Part shown: positions 1-8,614 of the stretch, one piece after another
Layout of the letters: each line of letters begins with the position of its first letter
Position numbering within the stretch: position 1 is the first letter of the stretch
Assembly: GCF_000716715.1 (NCBI RefSeq)
Contig: NZ_JNYJ01000022.1
Location: 124,001-188,000, forward strand
Source: Dactylosporangium aurantiacum
Lineage (GTDB): Bacteria; Actinomycetota; Actinomycetes; Mycobacteriales; Micromonosporaceae
Direction: 5' to 3'
Length of the DNA: 64,000 nt
Notes under the pieces: model-generated
Database searches by the model: none
Seen by the model: the letters and a program-made list of their open reading frames with translations, nothing else
What the model was told of the DNA's origin: nothing
Made by a program: the position numbers and the translations under genes

Positions 1-99
1 GTCGGCCGACAGCACCACCGCCTGCTGCAGGTGCCCGACGCGTTTGACGAGATCGTTGAGCAACCACTGCAACTCAGCGACCGGATGTTTCTGCTGCAC
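1..99 (-). CDS. Roadblock/LC7 domain protein (partial, N-terminal 33 residues)
   Basis: Only the first 33 codons lie in the window; the rest runs off the left edge. The GTG start at 99 is preceded by AGGAG at suitable spacing. The peptide (AELQWLLNDLVKRVGHLQQ, then VVLSAD) has the amphipathic helix followed by a VLSADG-like strand that opens actinobacterial roadblock/LC7 proteins. In conservons (cvnA-D of Streptomyces) the order is histidine kinase, roadblock protein, DUF742 protein, small GTPase; the kinase directly upstream here fits. Such proteins are thought to act as regulators of the partner Ras-like GTPase at the membrane. The identification rests on both the short sequence and the context. 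Confidence 0.8.
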   Translation of the reverse strand, partial: MQQKHPVAELQWLLNDLVKRVGHLQQAVVLSAD

Positions 100-132
100 C
101 GAACTGTCTCCTTCTACCAGGTCCCGCCGCAC

Positions 133-2718
133 TTACCGGTTCTCGCCGTCGGTTTCCGGCCGGTCGCCCGGCTCACCGGTGCCGTCGGACGCCTGCACCA
201 CCTGCCCGGCCTGCCCGGCCTGCTCGGCCTGCTCGGCCTGCTCCCGGCCGCGGACCGTCTGCTGCTGGTAGCTGGCCCAGCGGTGGCGGGTCTCCTCGGG
301 GCTCAGGGGCGCGTTGCCGGCCGCCCCGTTGGTGGTGTCCTGCGCCGCGCCGTTCGACCCGGTCTGGCGGACCCGGCGGGGCAGGCCGTTCGGCGTCGGC
401 GGCAGCGCGACCGGCACCGGCGCGGCGGGAGCGGCGGGCACGGCCGGCGCCGCGGGCACGGAGGACCCGGCAGACACGGACGGCGTGGCGGGCACGGACG
501 ACATGGCGGGCACGGACGGCGTGGCGGGCACGGACGACGCGGGCACGGACGGCACCGGAGGCGCGGTGGGCGCGGCGGGCGCGGGCGGCGCCGCCTGACT
601 CACGGCGACCGGGGCCGAGGAAGGGGCCGGGGAAGCCGTCGGCGCCGGGGCGGCCGGTGCGGGGACCAGCGCCGGCGGCCGGGCGGCCGGTGCGGCCGTC
701 CGCACCGGGGCCGCGGCGACCAGCAGGCCACCGGTGCGCGCGGTCGCGTGCATCGCCGTGACCGGGGCGCCCTGGTCGGCGGCCGCCAGCTCCGGCTGCG
801 CCGCCACCGCGGGCTCCGCCTGCGGCGCCCCCAGCGGTTCGGTGGCCACGACGAGCGCCGCCGGGATCAGCACGATGGCGGTCGTCCCACCGTACGGCGA
901 GCTGCGCAGCTCGACCCGGATGCCGTGCCGCACCGCGAGCCGGCCGACGACGAACAGCCCCAGCCGGACGGTGCTGGACAGCACGAACTCCGGCGGCGCC
1001 TTCAGCTCGGCGTTGGCGGCGGCGAGGTCCTCCTCGCTCATGCCGAGCCCGCGGTCCTCGACCTCCACCACGTAGCCGTTGGTGACCAGCTGCCCGGTCA
1101 CCTGCACCTGGGTGTGCGGCGGGGAGAAGGCGGTCGCGTTCTCGATCAGCTCGGCGAGCAGGTGGGCGGTGTCACCGGCGGCGATACCGGCGACGCCGGC
1201 CGGGTTCGGCGGCGGGACGGTGACCCGGGTGTAGTCCTCGACCTCGGCGACCGCGGCGCGGATGACGTCGATGACCGGCACCGGCCGGCGCCAGGTCCGC
1301 CCGGCGGTGGCGCCGGCGAGCACGATGAGGTTCTCGGCGTTGCGGCGCATGCGGGTGGCGAGGTGGTCGAGGCGGAACAGGCCGTCGAGGTTGTCCGGGT
1401 CGTTCTCCCGGCGCTCCATGTCGTCCAGCAGGGTCAGCTGCCGGTGCACCAGGCCCTGGGTACGGCGGGCCAGGCTCAGGTACACGTCGCGGACGCTGCG
1501 GCGCATCTCGGCCTGCTCGACGGCGGTGCGGATCGCGGTCTCCTGCACCTGGTTGAACGCGGTGCCGAGCTGCCCGACCTCGTCCCGGCCGAACGCCAGC
1601 GGCGGCGCCTCGGCCGCGACGTCGACCGTCTCGCCGCGCCGGATACGGTCGACGACCCCGGGCAGCCGCTCGTTGGCGAGGGTGAACGCCGCGGTGCGCA
1701 GCCGCTCCAGCTGCCGGATCAGGGACCGGGCGGTGGTGATCGAGATGACGATCGAGGCGACGACCGCGATCAGGCCGAGGCCACCGGCGAGCGAGATGCG
1801 CACGATGACGCCGATCGCGGCGGAGCCGGCGCGGTCGATGAGGTGGTCGGCGGCCCGCAGCACCAGCTCGCGCAGCTGGACGAAGACCGGCTCCACGGTG
1901 CTCTGCCAGGTCGCCAGGTCGATCGGTGGCGGCCCGTTGACCCGGCCCTTGTCGACGATCAGGTCCTCGGCCGCGCGCAGCTTGTTGAACGTGTCGCCGC
2001 CGACGAGGTCGTCGTAGGCGGCCCGGTCGGCGTCGGGCAGCGCGGCGGCGACCTCCGCGTACCGCACCCGCTGCGCGCCGACGAGCTTGACGAACTGGGT
2101 GTGCTCGGCCACGGTGAACCGGCCCGCGGCCAGGACACCGGCGAGCAGCGCGTCCTCCTGGGACAGGATCTCCCGGGCGTAGCTGGCCTCGACGAGGGTC
2201 CGGCCGTCGTTGATGATTGCCGGGTCATCGAGCGAGGACAGTGCACCGAATACCAGTAACGTGTCGGAAACAATGTCGCTGAGGAATGCCGCGGTCTGTG
2301 CCCGGTCGGCGGTGCGGGCGTCGACACCGGCGCGGGTTTCACCGAGCCGGCCGAGCTTTCCGACGACATTCTCGATTCGCCGGTCGAGCGTGTCACTGCC
2401 GGCATCCCTGGCATCCTCGCCACGGGCCAGCCGCTCGAAGGTCTGGCGCGCGGTGTCGGTGCGGGCGCGCTGGTCGGCGAGGGCCTGCCGGCGCTCGGAG
2501 GTCGGGTTGGCGATGTAGACGACGGTGAGGCGCCGCTCCTGCTGCAGCGCGTCCACGAGGGATTCCGCCGGCCGGCCGACGGTCTTGTCGAGCGTCGTGA
2601 CGGTCAGCAGGTTGAGGCCCTCGCGCAGGGTCACGAACGCGGCGAAGCCCCAGAGCGCGACGAGCGACGCCAGCAGGGCGACGATCTTCACCCGCACGTG
2701 TGAGCTGCCGGATCTCAT
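133..2718 (-). CDS. Nitrate/nitrite-sensing-type sensor histidine kinase (conservon CvnA-like)
   Basis: About 861 residues from the ATG at 2718. The order is an N-terminal transmembrane segment (VKIVALLASLVALWGFAAF), an extracytoplasmic NIT-type helical sensor domain (residues about 40-290), a second transmembrane segment (GLGLIAVVASIVIS), a HAMP-like linker, a helical dimerisation region without a canonical HExxP H-box, and a HATPase_c domain with the N box (ELIENATAFSPP) and G box (DRGLGM). A 300-residue Pro/Ala/Ser-rich tail follows. Kinases of this layout head conservon operons, where the kinase, a roadblock protein, a DUF742 protein and a GTPase form a membrane complex. A roadblock gene follows 33 nt downstream. 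The low-complexity tail is probably a cytoplasmic tether. Phosphotransfer activity is uncertain in this family. Confidence 0.85.
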   Translation of the reverse strand: MRSGSSHVRVKIVALLASLVALWGFAAFVTLREGLNLLTVTTLDKTVGRPAESLVDALQQERRLTVVYIANPTSERRQALADQRARTDTARQTFERLARGEDARDAGSDTLDRRIENVVGKLGRLGETRAGVDARTADRAQTAAFLSDIVSDTLLVFGALSSLDDPAIINDGRTLVEASYAREILSQEDALLAGVLAAGRFTVAEHTQFVKLVGAQRVRYAEVAAALPDADRAAYDDLVGGDTFNKLRAAEDLIVDKGRVNGPPPIDLATWQSTVEPVFVQLRELVLRAADHLIDRAGSAAIGVIVRISLAGGLGLIAVVASIVISITTARSLIRQLERLRTAAFTLANERLPGVVDRIRRGETVDVAAEAPPLAFGRDEVGQLGTAFNQVQETAIRTAVEQAEMRRSVRDVYLSLARRTQGLVHRQLTLLDDMERRENDPDNLDGLFRLDHLATRMRRNAENLIVLAGATAGRTWRRPVPVIDVIRAAVAEVEDYTRVTVPPPNPAGVAGIAAGDTAHLLAELIENATAFSPPHTQVQVTGQLVTNGYVVEVEDRGLGMSEEDLAAANAELKAPPEFVLSSTVRLGLFVVGRLAVRHGIRVELRSSPYGGTTAIVLIPAALVVATEPLGAPQAEPAVAAQPELAAADQGAPVTAMHATARTGGLLVAAAPVRTAAPAARPPALVPAPAAPAPTASPAPSSAPVAVSQAAPPAPAAPTAPPVPSVPASSVPATPSVPAMSSVPATPSVSAGSSVPAAPAVPAAPAAPVPVALPPTPNGLPRRVRQTGSNGAAQDTTNGAAGNAPLSPEETRHRWASYQQQTVRGREQAEQAEQAGQAGQVVQASDGTGEPGDRPETDGENR

Positions 2719-2838
2719 GACATTGTCTCCCGAAAGCCCACGCGCCCAACGGATCGACCTGGGATTTACCCTGATCACGGGGATGCGCTGTTGATGTTGG
2801 ACTAGCAGTGGTGCGGTCACGGTCATTCGACAACGGGC

Positions 2839-2867
2839 ACCGTAGCAGCGCGCGTACGACCGCTCAA
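2839..2867 (-). promoter_or_regulatory. Candidate sigma-70-type promoter for the conservon operon
   Basis: On the minus strand TTGAGC (2867-2862) and TACGGT (2844-2839) are separated by exactly 17 nt, about 120 nt upstream of the histidine kinase start. The spacing and both hexamers fit the actinobacterial housekeeping consensus (TTGACN, TANNNT). It suggests the kinase and roadblock genes have their own promoter, separate from the terpene cyclase gene upstream. Confidence 0.45.
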
Positions 2868-2906
2868 GTTGCCTGGTGACCGGGGTGTAAACGTTCGGTG
2901 CCGAAA

Positions 2907-4574
2907 CTAATCCGTCACGGCCGGGGACGACATTCCGTGGCGCATTGCATTGTCCGATCCGGCCAGCCGGAATGCGGCGAGAACCGCGGCCCGCACAATG
3001 CGCGGCGGCACGTAGAGATCTTTGTCGTGCCACAACGGCGGGTCCGGCTGCTGCCCGAACGTCTCGGTGAGGTAGGCCAGTCCACCGGCCGCGGCGGTGT
3101 GCACCCCGGGCTCGTCCAGGGCGGTGAGCAGCAGGGTCTGCACCGCGTACGCCGTCTCCTCGGCCGTGCCCTGCCAGCGCCCCCAGGAGCCGTCGGCGCC
3201 CTGGGTCGCGACGATCCACCGCACGGCCCGGTGGATCGCGGCGGCCGGCCCGCCGCCGTCACCACCGCCGGCGGGGCGGCCGTAGCGGTGCAGCGCGGTG
3301 ACGCAGCAGAACGTCGCGTAGTACGGCGACGCGTGCCACTTGTCGGTCCAGCTGCCGTCGGGCAGTTGCTGCGCGCACAGCCACGCGGTGAGCTTGGCGA
3401 CGACGAGGCGGTCCCGCCCGGCCACCCGGGCGGGCGTGGCGGGCCCGGCGGCGTGGTGGCCGAACAGCTCCAGCACGTGCGCGTTCGTGGTCGTCGACGG
3501 GGTCCGCTCGCCGAGCCACGTGCTGAAGTGGGTGTCGACCTCGAACGGCCACAGGCTGTCGACCGGCGGTGCCGCGCCGAGCTGCGCGAGGGTCAGCAGG
3601 GTGACCGAGGTGGTGTCGGCGTCCAGGGGCAGGCCCTCGCCGCCGGCCAGCCCGCCCGGGCCGAGCGGCGCGGCCAGGGCGGTGGTGAGCCGGTCGGGGC
3701 GGTCGAGCCGGAACCCGGCGCCGATCAGCAGGCTGAGCACCCAGGCCCGCTCGAACGGCGCGATCGGCACGACGCTGGACACGGGCCCGCCGTGGCGACC
3801 GGTGACCGCCTCCAGGTAGCGCAGCGTCGCCGAGGTGGGGCCGGACGGGTGCCCGGCCAGCCACGCGGCGGAGGCGGCGGGCGACGCGCCGATCCCGCCG
3901 AGCGGCGGCGGGTGCACCTGCTGCTCGCCGGCGAGCGGCCCGACCACCTCCAGGGAGTGCAGCAGCTTGTCCGGCACCGGCGCGCCGGCGCCGAGGGCCG
4001 CGCGGATCGCCCGCAGCGGCCGGTCGTCCATGCCGGGCGGCGTCGCGAGCCGGACGCCGGCGAACCGGTCCAGGCCGGGCACCGGCCGGTCGGTGAGGGC
4101 GTCGAGGTGCGCGTTCACGAGGTCGACCATGGCCGGCACGATCAGCTCGATCGCCGGGGTGTCCGGCACGTCGGCGACGCGCAGCGGCGCGGGTCCGGTC
4201 AGCCAGCCGATGAGCCGGTCGAGGCCCTGCCCGGCGGGCTCCGCGGCGGACGGGTCGCCGTGGCGGGCGGTGGCCAGCAGCGCCTCGGTGGCGCTGAGGG
4301 TCGGCACGAGCGCGTAGCCGCCGGGCTGGCCCCAGCCGCCGTCGGGGCGCTGGGTGGCGCGCAGGAACGCGACGCGGGCGGCGTGGTCGACCAGCCAGGG
4401 CGCGATCGAGACGAGGCGGCCGGTCTCGTACACCGACGGGGAGATGCGGCCCCACCGGGTGGTGGCGACCTCGTCCACGATCTCGGCCGCCGCGGCCCGC
4501 AGCGGCCCCGGCCCGGCCGGGGCGAAGCCCACCGGGGAGGCGCCCGCCGGTGCGGCGCCGTCCACGCCGGTCAC
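2907..4574 (-). CDS. Class II (type B) terpene cyclase-like protein, squalene-cyclase superfamily
   Basis: 555 residues from a GTG whose GTGA overlaps the P450 stop codon, so the two genes are translationally coupled. The protein is an alpha/alpha-barrel prenyltransferase/squalene-oxidase repeat protein, with QW-like repeats at DGGWGQ (about 79), DGSWTDKW and DGSWGRW. The acid motif DADTTS at 318-323 corresponds to the DxDD catalytic motif of class II cyclases. The DxDTT variant is known from mycobacterial halimadienyl diphosphate synthase (Rv3377c), which is of similar length. A protonation-initiated cyclisation of a prenyl diphosphate, probably geranylgeranyl diphosphate, is therefore likely; the product cannot be deduced. 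No prenyl diphosphate synthase gene is in the window. Confidence 0.75.
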   Translation of the reverse strand: MTGVDGAAPAGASPVGFAPAGPGPLRAAAAEIVDEVATTRWGRISPSVYETGRLVSIAPWLVDHAARVAFLRATQRPDGGWGQPGGYALVPTLSATEALLATARHGDPSAAEPAGQGLDRLIGWLTGPAPLRVADVPDTPAIELIVPAMVDLVNAHLDALTDRPVPGLDRFAGVRLATPPGMDDRPLRAIRAALGAGAPVPDKLLHSLEVVGPLAGEQQVHPPPLGGIGASPAASAAWLAGHPSGPTSATLRYLEAVTGRHGGPVSSVVPIAPFERAWVLSLLIGAGFRLDRPDRLTTALAAPLGPGGLAGGEGLPLDADTTSVTLLTLAQLGAAPPVDSLWPFEVDTHFSTWLGERTPSTTTNAHVLELFGHHAAGPATPARVAGRDRLVVAKLTAWLCAQQLPDGSWTDKWHASPYYATFCCVTALHRYGRPAGGGDGGGPAAAIHRAVRWIVATQGADGSWGRWQGTAEETAYAVQTLLLTALDEPGVHTAAAGGLAYLTETFGQQPDPPLWHDKDLYVPPRIVRAAVLAAFRLAGSDNAMRHGMSSPAVTD

Positions 4575-5929
4575 GGCTCGCGCCGGGTGATGGTCATGGC
4601 CAGCCGGCGGCTGGGACGCAGGGTGACCGCGGCCCGCGGGTGGACCGGGCCGTCGTCGCGCAGCCGCGGCCGGAAGCGGCTGAGCATCGCCGCCACCACC
4701 AGCTGCGCCTCGACCATGAACAGCTGGCTGCCGAGGCACTGGTGCGGGCCGCCGGCGAACGGCAGGTACGCGAAGCGGTGCCGGCCCGCCCGCTCGGCGC
4801 CGAAGCGTTCGGGGTCGAACGTGTCTGGCCGGTCCCACAGTGACGGCATGCGGTGGGTGAGGTACGGGCTCATCACGACCGTGCTGCCGGCCGGGATCCG
4901 TACCCCGCCGACCACGTCGTCGGCGAGCGCGGTGCGGGGCAGGAACCAGCCCGACGGGTACAGCCGCAGCACCTCCTGGACGACCATGCGGGTGTACCGC
5001 AGCCGCGGCAGGTGCGCGGCGGCCGGGCGCTCGTCGCCGACGACCTCCTCGACCTCGGCGCGCAGCCGCCGGGCGACGTCGGGGTTGGCGTCCAGCGCGA
5101 CCCACAGCCAGGTGAGGGCCATCGCGGTGGTCTCGGTGCCGGCGACGTACATGCCGACGACGTCGTCGCGGATGCGCCGGTCGTCCAGCGGCCGCCCGTC
5201 GCCGTCGCGGGCCTGGCAGAGCAGCGCCACGACGTCGTCGGCGTCGGGTTGCCGGCGCCGCTGCGCCACGAGCGGGTACATGACGTCGTCGACGGTGCGC
5301 ACCGCCCGCCGGAACGCGCGGTCGCCGGGCAGCGGCAGCCACCGGGGCGCGAACGGCAGCAGCATCCGGGCGGTCAGGGAGGTGAACGCGGTCGCGACGG
5401 CCTGGCCGAGCCGGTCGCCGTCGGCCGCCGCGATGCCGCCGCCGAAGAACGCCCGGCCGAGCGCGAGGTCGGCGACGCGGGTCATCGCCTCGGCCACGTC
5501 GAACGGCCGGCCGGTCGCCGCGTGCCCGTCGAGGGCGTCGACCGCCTCGTTGACGGTGGCGGCGAGCAGGTCGGTCAGGGCGGCGACGTGCCGGGCGGCG
5601 AACATGGGGCGCAGCACCTCGCGGCTGGCCCGCCACGGCGGGCCGTCGCCGGAGATGCCGTTGCCGGTCAGCCGGCGCACCGGCTGCCACATCATGCCCT
5701 CGCGCACGTACCGCTCGGCGTTGGCGCTCAGCACGTGCTGCACGTCGTCGGGCCGGGTGACCAGGTACGGCCGCAGGAACCCGAGGTTGAGCCGCACGAT
5801 CTGGCCCCCGGTGCGGCCGGAGACCGCCTCGAGCTCGGCGAGCGGGTCGCGGGCGAACCTGACCGGTGCGCGGTAGACGGCCACCGAGGCCGGGTCCCGC
5901 GACTGCTGCCGGAGGGTGTCCGACCGCAT
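4571..5929 (-). CDS. Cytochrome P450
   Basis: 452 residues using the ATG at 5929, which has a purine-rich GGGGGTGGGA stretch just upstream; an upstream ATG at 5962 lacks this. The I-helix oxygen-binding motif AGTETTA, the K-helix ExxR (EVLRLYP), the PERF-like FDPERF and the haem loop FAGGPHQCLG with Cys at about 398 are all present. The AGTETT pattern and overall layout resemble the CYP102/CYP4-like class found next to terpene cyclases. Oxidation of the terpene made by the adjacent cyclase is the obvious inference. Redox partners are not encoded nearby. P450 genes are also commonly associated with conservons in Streptomyces. Confidence 0.92.
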   Translation of the reverse strand: MRSDTLRQQSRDPASVAVYRAPVRFARDPLAELEAVSGRTGGQIVRLNLGFLRPYLVTRPDDVQHVLSANAERYVREGMMWQPVRRLTGNGISGDGPPWRASREVLRPMFAARHVAALTDLLAATVNEAVDALDGHAATGRPFDVAEAMTRVADLALGRAFFGGGIAAADGDRLGQAVATAFTSLTARMLLPFAPRWLPLPGDRAFRRAVRTVDDVMYPLVAQRRRQPDADDVVALLCQARDGDGRPLDDRRIRDDVVGMYVAGTETTAMALTWLWVALDANPDVARRLRAEVEEVVGDERPAAAHLPRLRYTRMVVQEVLRLYPSGWFLPRTALADDVVGGVRIPAGSTVVMSPYLTHRMPSLWDRPDTFDPERFGAERAGRHRFAYLPFAGGPHQCLGSQLFMVEAQLVVAAMLSRFRPRLRDDGPVHPRAAVTLRPSRRLAMTITRREP

Positions 5930-6017
5930 GTCCCACCCCCTTTGCGCGCGGGCACACATCACTGCTCGCCGATGCCCCCGTGCACGAACCTACGTGATCA
6001 CTTACGGCAACGGAATG

Positions 6018-6063
6018 CCGGGCGGGTGGGATCGTGCCCGTGAGCCCGCTCCCACCCGCCCGG
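6018..6063 (-). terminator. Strong stem-loop downstream of the AMIN-like gene
   Basis: A perfect 14-bp inverted repeat (6018-6031 with 6050-6063) encloses an 18-nt loop. It lies between the stop of the AMIN-like gene (6128) and the P450 start, both on the minus strand, so it most likely ends the former transcript. There is no U-tract, as is usual in high-GC actinomycetes. Confidence 0.7.
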
Positions 6064-6127
6064 ACTGCCCGCATACGGGGTGAAGATCGACGATGTCGTT
6101 TGTGGCAGAACCACCATGTCGCGCGCC

Positions 6128-7057
6128 TCAGTGGGCGATGTCGACCACGACGCGGGTCGGGTCGGCCAGCAGCAGCACCCGGTACCCGGTGCGGTGGTGC
6201 GTGGTGATGAACGCCGAGACGGTGCCGTTGTCGTACCGGGTGAACGCCACGGACCGCGCCTGGGTGAGCCCGATCGGCACGGGGTTCGGGCCGGTCACGG
6301 TGCCGGGCCGGGTGGTGGCGGCGGTGAGACCGACGTGGATCGTCGCCGGCGCGGGCCCGGTGTAGCTGACGCTGACCAGCGGGGTGTCCGCCGTGCCCAG
6401 GTCGAGCACGACCCGGTCGTAGCCGGGGTGTGCGGCCGCCCGCACGCCCGCGACCTGGACCTGCGCCGCGGTGCCGGCGCCGCCCTGGAACCGTTCGGTG
6501 GTGAACGGCAGGCCGGGCTGGTGCGCGACGTCGACCGCGATCCGCGGCGGGCCGGTGAGCCGCAGCACCCGGAAGCCGACCCGGTCGGCGACCCCGAGGC
6601 CGAAGCTGACGTACCCCTCGGCAGCGCCGCCGGAGCGGATCTGCCGCAGGATCGGCAGCCGCGGGTCGTAGACCCGGCCGAGGTCGATCGTGGCCGCGCC
6701 GGTGGCGACGTCGTACGGGTACGCCCCGTCGAAGACGACCCGCAGCGTGGCCGCGCCGTCCACCGGGACCGGGACGCCGGTGCCCTCGGCGGGCAGCGGG
6801 CCGTACTCGACCCGGTATCCGGGGGTGCCGCCGGTGAAGTCGAAGACGGTGCGGTCGTAGTGCTCGTGCCGGCCGGTGCGGACCCCGACCAGGGTCGGCG
6901 GGTGCGGGTCCCAGGGCGGCACGGTCGCGGCGCCGGCGACCGGCGCGACGCCCGTCGGGGCGGGCAGGTCCCCCGCCGCGGCCGCGGCGCCCGGCACCAC
7001 GAGGACCGGGGCGAGGACGAGGGCGGCGGACAGGGTTCGGAGCGTGGTCGTCCACAT
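6128..7057 (-). CDS. Secreted AMIN-like domain protein
   Basis: 309 residues. The ATG at 7057 begins a clear signal peptide (WTTTLRTLSAALVLAPVLVVPGAAAAAGD) with an Ala-x-Ala cleavage region near residue 28. The mature part contains two copies of a beta-rich unit. The first begins VGVRTGRHEHYDRTVFDFTGGTPGYRVEY and the second VAGVRAAAHPGYDRVVLDL, with VSVSYTG; each ends with hydrophobic strands such as RVVVDIAH. This matches the actinobacterial AMIN-like family, which is thought to bind cell-envelope polymers. The gene is monocistronic by context, with a terminator downstream. The exact ligand is unknown. Confidence 0.75.
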   Translation of the reverse strand: MWTTTLRTLSAALVLAPVLVVPGAAAAAGDLPAPTGVAPVAGAATVPPWDPHPPTLVGVRTGRHEHYDRTVFDFTGGTPGYRVEYGPLPAEGTGVPVPVDGAATLRVVFDGAYPYDVATGAATIDLGRVYDPRLPILRQIRSGGAAEGYVSFGLGVADRVGFRVLRLTGPPRIAVDVAHQPGLPFTTERFQGGAGTAAQVQVAGVRAAAHPGYDRVVLDLGTADTPLVSVSYTGPAPATIHVGLTAATTRPGTVTGPNPVPIGLTQARSVAFTRYDNGTVSAFITTHHRTGYRVLLLADPTRVVVDIAH

Positions 7058-7206
7058 GGCGGTGGCCTTCCGGGGGTGGCGATCGATGACACGACCCAGA
7101 CGCCCGGGCCGCCGCGCCGGTTGACCGCCGCCGGCGGCCGGGCCTTCGATTCGACACCCGTCGAGCCGATGGACGGACGTCACGGGCGGCTGCCACGATG
7201 GCGGGC

Positions 7207-7785
7207 ATGGCCGACGACTCGCCGCACGTGCCGCACGCCGGTCACTACGCGCTGCTGGCGCTGCTGCCGCCGGCGGCGGGGATCTTCCTGTGGCAGGCCG
7301 CCGGCGCCGCGGCCCACGCCCAGCTCGGCTGGGCGACGATCAGCGCCGGGCTGCTCGCCGGGGTCGCGGCCACCGTCGTGTGGGCGCGGCGGGTGCGGAC
7401 CAGTGTCACGGCGACGGCGGCGGCCGCGGCGATCGTCGCCGACATCGCCGTGAACGTCTTCGGCGACCTGGTCAACGGCGCCACACCGGCCCACGTGGTC
7501 GGCTTCGGCGGCGGGTACGTCGCCGGTCAGCTGCTGGTCAGCGAGGTCGTGCTCGCGCTGTGGATGCACGGCAACTACCGGTTCGAGCCCGGTCACCGGG
7601 TCAGCGTGTGGCTGCTGTCCGGCCGTACCGGCGACGAACCCGACTACTACCAGGCGCGCTGCGAGTGCGCCTGGACGAGCGAGCGGTTCCCCGTGGCGGA
7701 CGGCGACGAGTCGGAGGAGCTCGCCTTCGAGGTCGCCCGCGGGCACAGCCCCACCGTCCGCGCGGATCTCGCCGTGCAGCTCTGA
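7207..7785 (+). CDS. Membrane protein of unknown function
   Basis: 192 residues from the ATG at 7207; another ATG at 7198 is possible. CACGAT at 7194-7199 lies 7 nt before this ATG, the layout of a leaderless transcript. Hydrophobic stretches at residues about 12-32, 40-60, 66-90 and 96-116 suggest three or four membrane segments. A hydrophilic C-terminal domain (about 75 residues) is rich in Tyr, Glu and Cys (YYQARCECAW). I do not recognise the family. It is divergent from the AMIN-like gene and convergent with the esterase gene. Confidence 0.6.
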   Translation: MADDSPHVPHAGHYALLALLPPAAGIFLWQAAGAAAHAQLGWATISAGLLAGVAATVVWARRVRTSVTATAAAAAIVADIAVNVFGDLVNGATPAHVVGFGGGYVAGQLLVSEVVLALWMHGNYRFEPGHRVSVWLLSGRTGDEPDYYQARCECAWTSERFPVADGDESEELAFEVARGHSPTVRADLAVQL

Positions 7786-7810
7786 GCCGCGGCCAGTGCC
7801 GGCGGGCGGG

Positions 7811-8581
7811 TCAGGACGGCAGCGGGAGCCAGGCGAGGACGTCGCGGATCTTGTCGTCCCAGTGCGACCACTCGTGGGTGCCGGGACCGAACTGGGAGGT
7901 CAGCGGCACACCGCGGGCGGTGCAGGCGTCGCGGAAGCGGACGTTGCCCTCGTACAGGACGTCCTCGGTGCCGCACCACTGGAACAGCGGCGGCGGGTCG
8001 GTGACCTTGTCGAGTAGGGCGAACAGGTCGTTGTCGCCACCGTCGAACGGGGTGTCGCCGAACACGCGGCGCCACATCATCGGGTCGACGTCGAAGTCCT
8101 GGGTGCGCACGCGTTCGCCGAGGTCGAGGACGCCGGAGAGGCTGGCGGCGGCGGCGTAGCGGTCCGGGTGGCGCAGGGCGAGCTTGAACGCGCCGTAGCC
8201 GCCCATCGACAGGCCCGCCACGTATGTCTCCGAGGGGCGGGCGGAGAGCCGGAAGAAGCTGCGCGCGATCGCCGGCAGCTCGTCGGCGACGAACGTCCCG
8301 TACGGGCGGCCCCACACCTCGTCGGTGTAGAAGCTGCGGTGCGCCTGGGGCATGACGACGGCGATGCCGAGGTCGGCGACGTACCGCTCGATCGAGGTGC
8401 GGCGGGTCCAGGTGGTGTCGTCGTCGCTGAGGCCGTGCAGCAGGTAGAGGGTGGGCAGGTCGCCGTCGCGGCCGCTGCCGGACATGCCGATCTGCCCGCT
8501 CGTGCGCTGGGGCAGCACCACGGTCATCGAGGTGCTGAAGCCGAGGACGTCGGAGAAGAAATCACAGCGCATGAGGGCCAT
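7811..8581 (-). CDS. Alpha/beta-hydrolase, esterase D / tributyrin-esterase family
   Basis: 256 residues with the nucleophile elbow GLSMGGYG (Ser about 125), LLHGLSDDDTTW as the oxyanion-hole region, and a late His in GTHEWSHWDD. Length and motifs match the putative esterase / S-formylglutathione hydrolase-like family that also includes corynebacterial mycolyltransferases. There is no signal peptide, so the enzyme is cytoplasmic. It probably hydrolyses acyl esters. It shares a very short divergent promoter region with the MFS exporter gene, which suggests co-regulation. Confidence 0.8.
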   Translation of the reverse strand: MALMRCDFFSDVLGFSTSMTVVLPQRTSGQIGMSGSGRDGDLPTLYLLHGLSDDDTTWTRRTSIERYVADLGIAVVMPQAHRSFYTDEVWGRPYGTFVADELPAIARSFFRLSARPSETYVAGLSMGGYGAFKLALRHPDRYAAAASLSGVLDLGERVRTQDFDVDPMMWRRVFGDTPFDGGDNDLFALLDKVTDPPPLFQWCGTEDVLYEGNVRFRDACTARGVPLTSQFGPGTHEWSHWDDKIRDVLAWLPLPS

Positions 8582-8614
8582 GGACCACCCTAAACACGCT
8601 TTAAGGTGGGCGGT
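8582..8614. promoter_or_regulatory. Back-to-back promoters of the esterase and MFS genes, probably leaderless
   Basis: Only 33 nt separate the two start codons. TAAGGT (8602-8607) stands 7 nt before the GTG at 8615 on the plus strand, and TAGGGT (8592-8587) stands 5 nt before the ATG at 8581 on the minus strand. The middle (CCTAAA, cacgc, TTTAAGG) is nearly palindromic, so a repressor could shut both promoters at once. Confidence 0.5.

Noticed and set aside
440..600. Short tandem-looking repeats that resemble a CRISPR-like array
   Set aside because: They encode the Pro/Ala/Ser/Val tail of the histidine kinase; units are short and irregular with no unique spacers.
31..2259. 742-codon open frame on the plus strand opposite the conservon kinase
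   Set aside because: Arg/Gly/Pro-rich composition typical of antisense frames in high-GC genes; the minus strand has recognisable NIT and HATPase domains.
2898..5876. 992-codon plus-strand frame over the terpene cyclase and P450 genes
   Set aside because: No recognisable motif, low-complexity composition, and the opposite strand carries clear cyclase and P450 signatures.
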